Part shown: positions 60,111 through 64,000 of the stretch, in pieces | Position numbering within the stretch: position 1 is the first letter of the stretch | Layout of the letters: each line of letters starts with the position of its first letter | Source of the DNA: Tanypteryx hageni | Taxonomy: Eukaryota > Arthropoda > Insecta > Odonata > Petaluridae | DNA length: 64,000 nt | Direction of reading: 5' to 3' | Assembly: GCA_028673005.1 (NCBI GenBank) | Contig: CM054113.1 | Span: forward strand, 169,305,337 to 169,369,336 | The notes under the pieces: generated by a model | Told to the model about the DNA's origin: nothing | The model's database searches: none | What the model saw: the letters and a program-made list of their open reading frames with translations, nothing else | Translations under genes and position numbers: made by a program

Positions 60111-63100
60111 CTCTGTATTGGGAATATTTTTTACACTATTTAACTGCAGTTTACTCCCGATTAACTGGCAAGCGAATAAGCGGAATTTTGATTAACTAGA
60201 ATTTTTAATAATTATATCTCGAATGTTTTTATACAGCATTAAGTACATATATATGTATAGTATATACATGTCCTATACGTAATAAAGGTGTTAATGCAGC
60301 ATTGACGTACTTTATACAGCATAATTAAATTATGATTTTTAAAGCGTTTTATTTTCTTTGTTATTGCTATTTAACTTTTTCATTCATGTGTACTATGATA
60401 CTTGTAAATAAACATATCTATAAAACAATATCAGACCGCAGAATAGGATCAGTCCCGTAGTATCCGGTAAATCGAAAGTTTACTATATTACGTATAATAT
60501 CAAAGCAAAGGACGAAAATAGTACCATTTAAAAAGTCAATTGCGCTATAACGAATTTTTTCATTGCGCCTATTTAGTACCTACCAAGCGACACAATTTAA
60601 CATTGCAATTCAAATCCTTATTCCTTATTCAAGCTATGCTAAAAATTATAAACAGGATTTAGGCACATTTTTAATAGCGCAAAACGAGCGAGAAAAGCTG
60701 TGTATTTAAGTATTTCTCTATATCAAATATATGTTTTTATGCGACGGTACGGATTTAGTTTTCGAGTTTTTTGAATTAATTGTAGGAAGCGTAAAATAAG
60801 GTAAAAAATAGAAATAATGAACTATGATAAATTCCTCTGCGGGATTAAGCAGTATTATTCTGATGGTAAGTTATGACAAATAAACAATCCAATTTCATAC
60901 ATTTGCTTTTGTATTTTACACAAAGAAGGAAAACTTAATGTTCAATTTTCGATTTCTGTAGGTTATTAAAGTTTCAAGCATTCTTTTATTGGGATAGGAT
61001 GAGTCTAAATACCCTTTTAAGTTTTGACTACCTCTTACAATTAAAAGTATTTGGGCAATAATGTTGATAAAAAACGTATGACGTAAAAGAAAATTTATCG
61101 ATCACGGTAAATTTTGCTATATTTACTCTCGCTATTATGTAATGGACGAGACTTTCCACGATCGCGGAGAAACCATACATTAAGCTTTATTTTTTGTCTC
61201 TCTAGTGCTAGAATATCTCTTTGTGCACAAGGAGAATTTTAGAATTATCTAAAATTGGGTCGTTAAAATTGGCACCAATTGGACTTTTTATCTTTAAATT
61301 TATGGAGTCGAAATTAAAATCAGCTTTTAGGTTTTAGTAAACGTGAAATTTGAGAAAGGGTGTTATGCTTCTAGAAACATCAGTGCTTAATTTCGATGAT
61401 CTTTTAAGAGAAGGCGTGTGTGGACCATATATACTTTCTGTCTTATATCTTTCCTGAAACCCCTTGGCGTATTTTCGCAAATTTCGATTCATAAGACAAA
61501 TTTCCAATTAGATTGTGTAAACATATTTTATTCACGAAATTCAATGGGGATTCCTCACCCTTAAAGAATACATTAAAATTTTCGGCTCCTAAAACCCATC
61601 GATGGATATCCATGAATTTTTTTACGTCAATCTTTCATCAAATCACATTTGGGAAATGGCAAATTTGGATCTTTACGTACAATAAGGGCTCTTATATCAT
61701 GACCATGATTAGGAATCTTCCAGCATACATGTCCGTGGTTACGGATGAAACAATTGCACCCATTGTCCTCCTCCTTTATCGTTTTCGTTTTTTGTTATCT
61801 ATTCTTCATGTTCATGTTTTCTAGCTGATGAATTCTTTTCTTTCCGCCATATTTTTACTTCAAGTTTTCCTTTGATCATGTCTTTAACTAAGCAGTTTCA
61901 GGGAATTCCTGATCCAGTTAAACTAACAGAACAATATAATTAACGTTTGTCTCCGCAAAAAAATCGAAGGGAATAGTGAGGTGAAAAATCGCTGCCTTCT
62001 TGTAGTTTAGAGGAATCAATGATATATCATAGAAAAGAGATATTTCTTTAATTGAAAAAATATTTCTTCTTTAAATAGATGGACACTCTGGTAAGTTCGT
62101 TTTTATATTATTTATTAACATTGAATACGTAAAAGATATATTTGAATCATTTCATGGGGACCAATTTAATGACAACAAATAATTGCTTTATAAAATATTA
62201 GAGATGGCGTATTATGCTTGTATATGAAGAAAATTTAACAGAAATTTTAGAAAGTATGCGATTTTATACTTTATGGCAATTACTGCCACGTTAATGGTGA
62301 CAAAAATAAAATATTGATAAAACTTTATATCAGTAAAATGTTTATCATTGTCTTGTCTACTGCTAGGAATTTATATCTTGTTGAAATTGTATATTTTTAG
62401 ATTTTTCTGTTAGTGAAAGTAGAACTTTTCCCTTCAATCGTTTCGTTTAGTTTCACCACATATTAAGCTATGTATATGGTAATTATTGTTCTGTTGATTT
62501 ATGGTCTCAATAACTTCCAAAATAATAGCTCCCCATTGAATCTATAGACGGCAAATTGCAAATTTTAATTTAAGCTCTGACTGTTTGAGAAATTACGTTC
62601 TTCAAATTTCTTTTTTCCAGTACCTCAAATGTAATCGAGCAAGCAAACGAGGTTCATGTAATCACTTAAAAAATGTTGAAAACCGCGCTTCCGAATTACA
62701 CCCCTTTTCGATTGGCGTGACTGACATTCCATAGTGTGGTCTCTATTTCAAAACCGTTGAGAGCGAAAAAATTAGCTTGCGTGTCTCGAAGCACGCTCAT
62801 TGAGATCATCCTCGTCCAACGTCCTCTCTACGCGTTAACGCTTTAACCAGACATTACGTCCTTTTCACAGAAACAATGAGAGGGCGTCAGTAACGTTCGA
62901 TGATGCTGTCGTCGAAAATTTCCTCCGAAACCATAAAGTAAGCGATCTTCATGATTACCTTGACTTTCAATGGTTTAGATCTACGTTGGGAGAGATTATT
63001 TTAATAAATCTTTTGCGCAGCACTTTGTGAAACATTCATAGTTTGAAATGCTTTTACACCTGGGCTATTCAAAAAGGTGTTATAATGCCCCGAGTCTGAT

Positions 63101-63755
63101 AAATTCAGTAAAGCCTTCAAGACATTCTCATGACGTAGAGATATTTAATGTTATTATTATTATTTCGCCCGATTTTCAAATTTAAAACTATCACCCTTAG
63201 CGACAATTAACCGGTTGATACAACGAGATTATTTTTAGGAATTGTCGGTGGCAATTATATTTTGAAGTTAGTCCTCATCCTTCAAAAGAGCGTAGAGTGT
63301 TTGCGTTTATATCTTCATGTTATTATTTAGTAATCAGATAGGAATACGAATATAAGAACACCGTTGCGTTCGTATGTATGGCTGATTTTAGTGGTGCCAC
63401 GAAAAACTGTGCCAATGACTTGGGAACGTCGATAGATCATTGGGACAGTAATACTTCCAATAATAAGTTGCTTCTGGTGTTATACCAACAAATGAGCTTG
63501 TGAAAACGTTAAGATATACTTACATATGCATAAATATAAAATCTTGTTTCAAGGTAGGGGTGCCTCGAAATTCCGTTCAACTTCGAAATGATGCCTCGCC
63601 TATAAAAAGTTTGCGAAACACTGCCTTAAACAAATTAATGTCACGCAAATATTCATGGAGAACTCGGAGGAAACGATTTTGAAAATATTCCATGAACCCC
63701 GTCTAGGTTATGAACGAGTATTCAGTATGATTTGTTCCTATGCATAAAAAGTCAT
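60111..63755. other. Long AT-rich spacer, no gene seen
   Basis: A 103-codon plus frame (61513-61824) is unrecognised. AAAGTTTGCGAAACACTGCC near 63606-63626 resembles a hAT right end (reversed GGCAGTGTTTCGCAAAC) but no partner was found. Confidence 0.4.
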
Positions 63756-64000
63756 CAAACCGATATAATCCTCCCCTAGTCACGGCGGGAAGATATGGAT
63801 TTCATCGGAATTTCCTTCACCCTAGGGCCACTGCCAACTCCATAGCGGTCATGAGCCTATTTGCGAAAATAGCGAAGGTCCCCGAGCAAGTCGGAGAGAG
63901 AAAGAGAATACGAGATAAAAGGGAGAAAGTGCGAGATGGAGCGAAAGAAGTAAGCAAGCATAAAGAAAGGGAGAGAAATAGGAAGAGGTGGGAAGGAAAG
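63756..64000. promoter_or_regulatory. Start of another purine-rich island, cut by the window end
   Basis: After a CpG-bearing stretch near 63780-63890, the plus strand becomes almost purine-only (GAGAGAAAGAG and GGGAGAAA runs) to the edge. The make-up matches the other islands. Confidence 0.3.

Noticed and set aside
63606..63626. hAT-type right end
   Set aside because: No matching left end or target duplication could be found within the window.
1..64000. CRISPR arrays, operons, ribosome binding sites, phage or viral genes
   Set aside because: The window has eukaryotic gene structure; no regularly spaced direct repeats or viral protein motifs were seen.

Overview
The window reads as nuclear DNA of an arthropod, most likely an insect. 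It is AT-rich and gene-poor, with GT-AG splicing, an RTE-like LINE, tRNA-derived SINEs, many hAT-type MITEs and short GC-rich, CT/GA-rich islands. I cannot name the species from sequence alone.

The only host gene I can support is at the left edge on the minus strand. Two exons (2726-2946 and 1-219, continuing past the left edge) are joined by a phase-2 GT-AG intron and encode the amino-terminal part of the zinc-finger transcription factor Glass (gl), the photoreceptor-differentiation factor. The motifs CYVPNNPHFGL and LPPLDLDPLPSLFPFSPC match the fly protein closely as I remember it. The zinc fingers lie outside the window. Since the gene runs leftward, the remaining ~61 kb is 5' of the glass start codon, so it is candidate 5'-UTR intron, promoter and enhancer territory.

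From 3 to 64 kb no further host protein gene is convincing. About fifteen GC-richer islands (near 3.0-3.6, 4.8-5.0, 8.3-8.7, 9.7-10.4, 20.3-21.9, 24.0-24.5, 34.9-35.2, 36.7-37.4, 39.9-40.2, 41.0-41.9, 45.8-46.7, 47.8-48.5, 50.4-51.1, 51.8-52.3, 59.0-60.1 and 63.8-64.0 kb) carry polypurine or polypyrimidine runs and CpGs. They look like regulatory elements or transcription starts rather than exons. A dense cluster of cAMP-response-element motifs lies at 12.63-12.79 kb.

The AT-rich spacers hold the mobile DNA: a decayed RTE-like LINE (26.5-29.8 kb, minus); two SINE families, one whose (TAAA)n tail grew into a long microsatellite at 39.2 kb and one whose 3' part resembles the LINE's downstream sequence; five hAT-like MITEs with 6/8 to 8/8 matching target duplications; a five-copy foldback family; and four candidate Helitron-like 3' ends finishing in CTAGT or CCAGT. 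Unexplained structures include a perfect 22-bp-arm hairpin (24932-24994), a row of hairpins around a 24-bp palindrome (39551-39653) and a 13-bp-arm hairpin upstream of glass (3690-3720).
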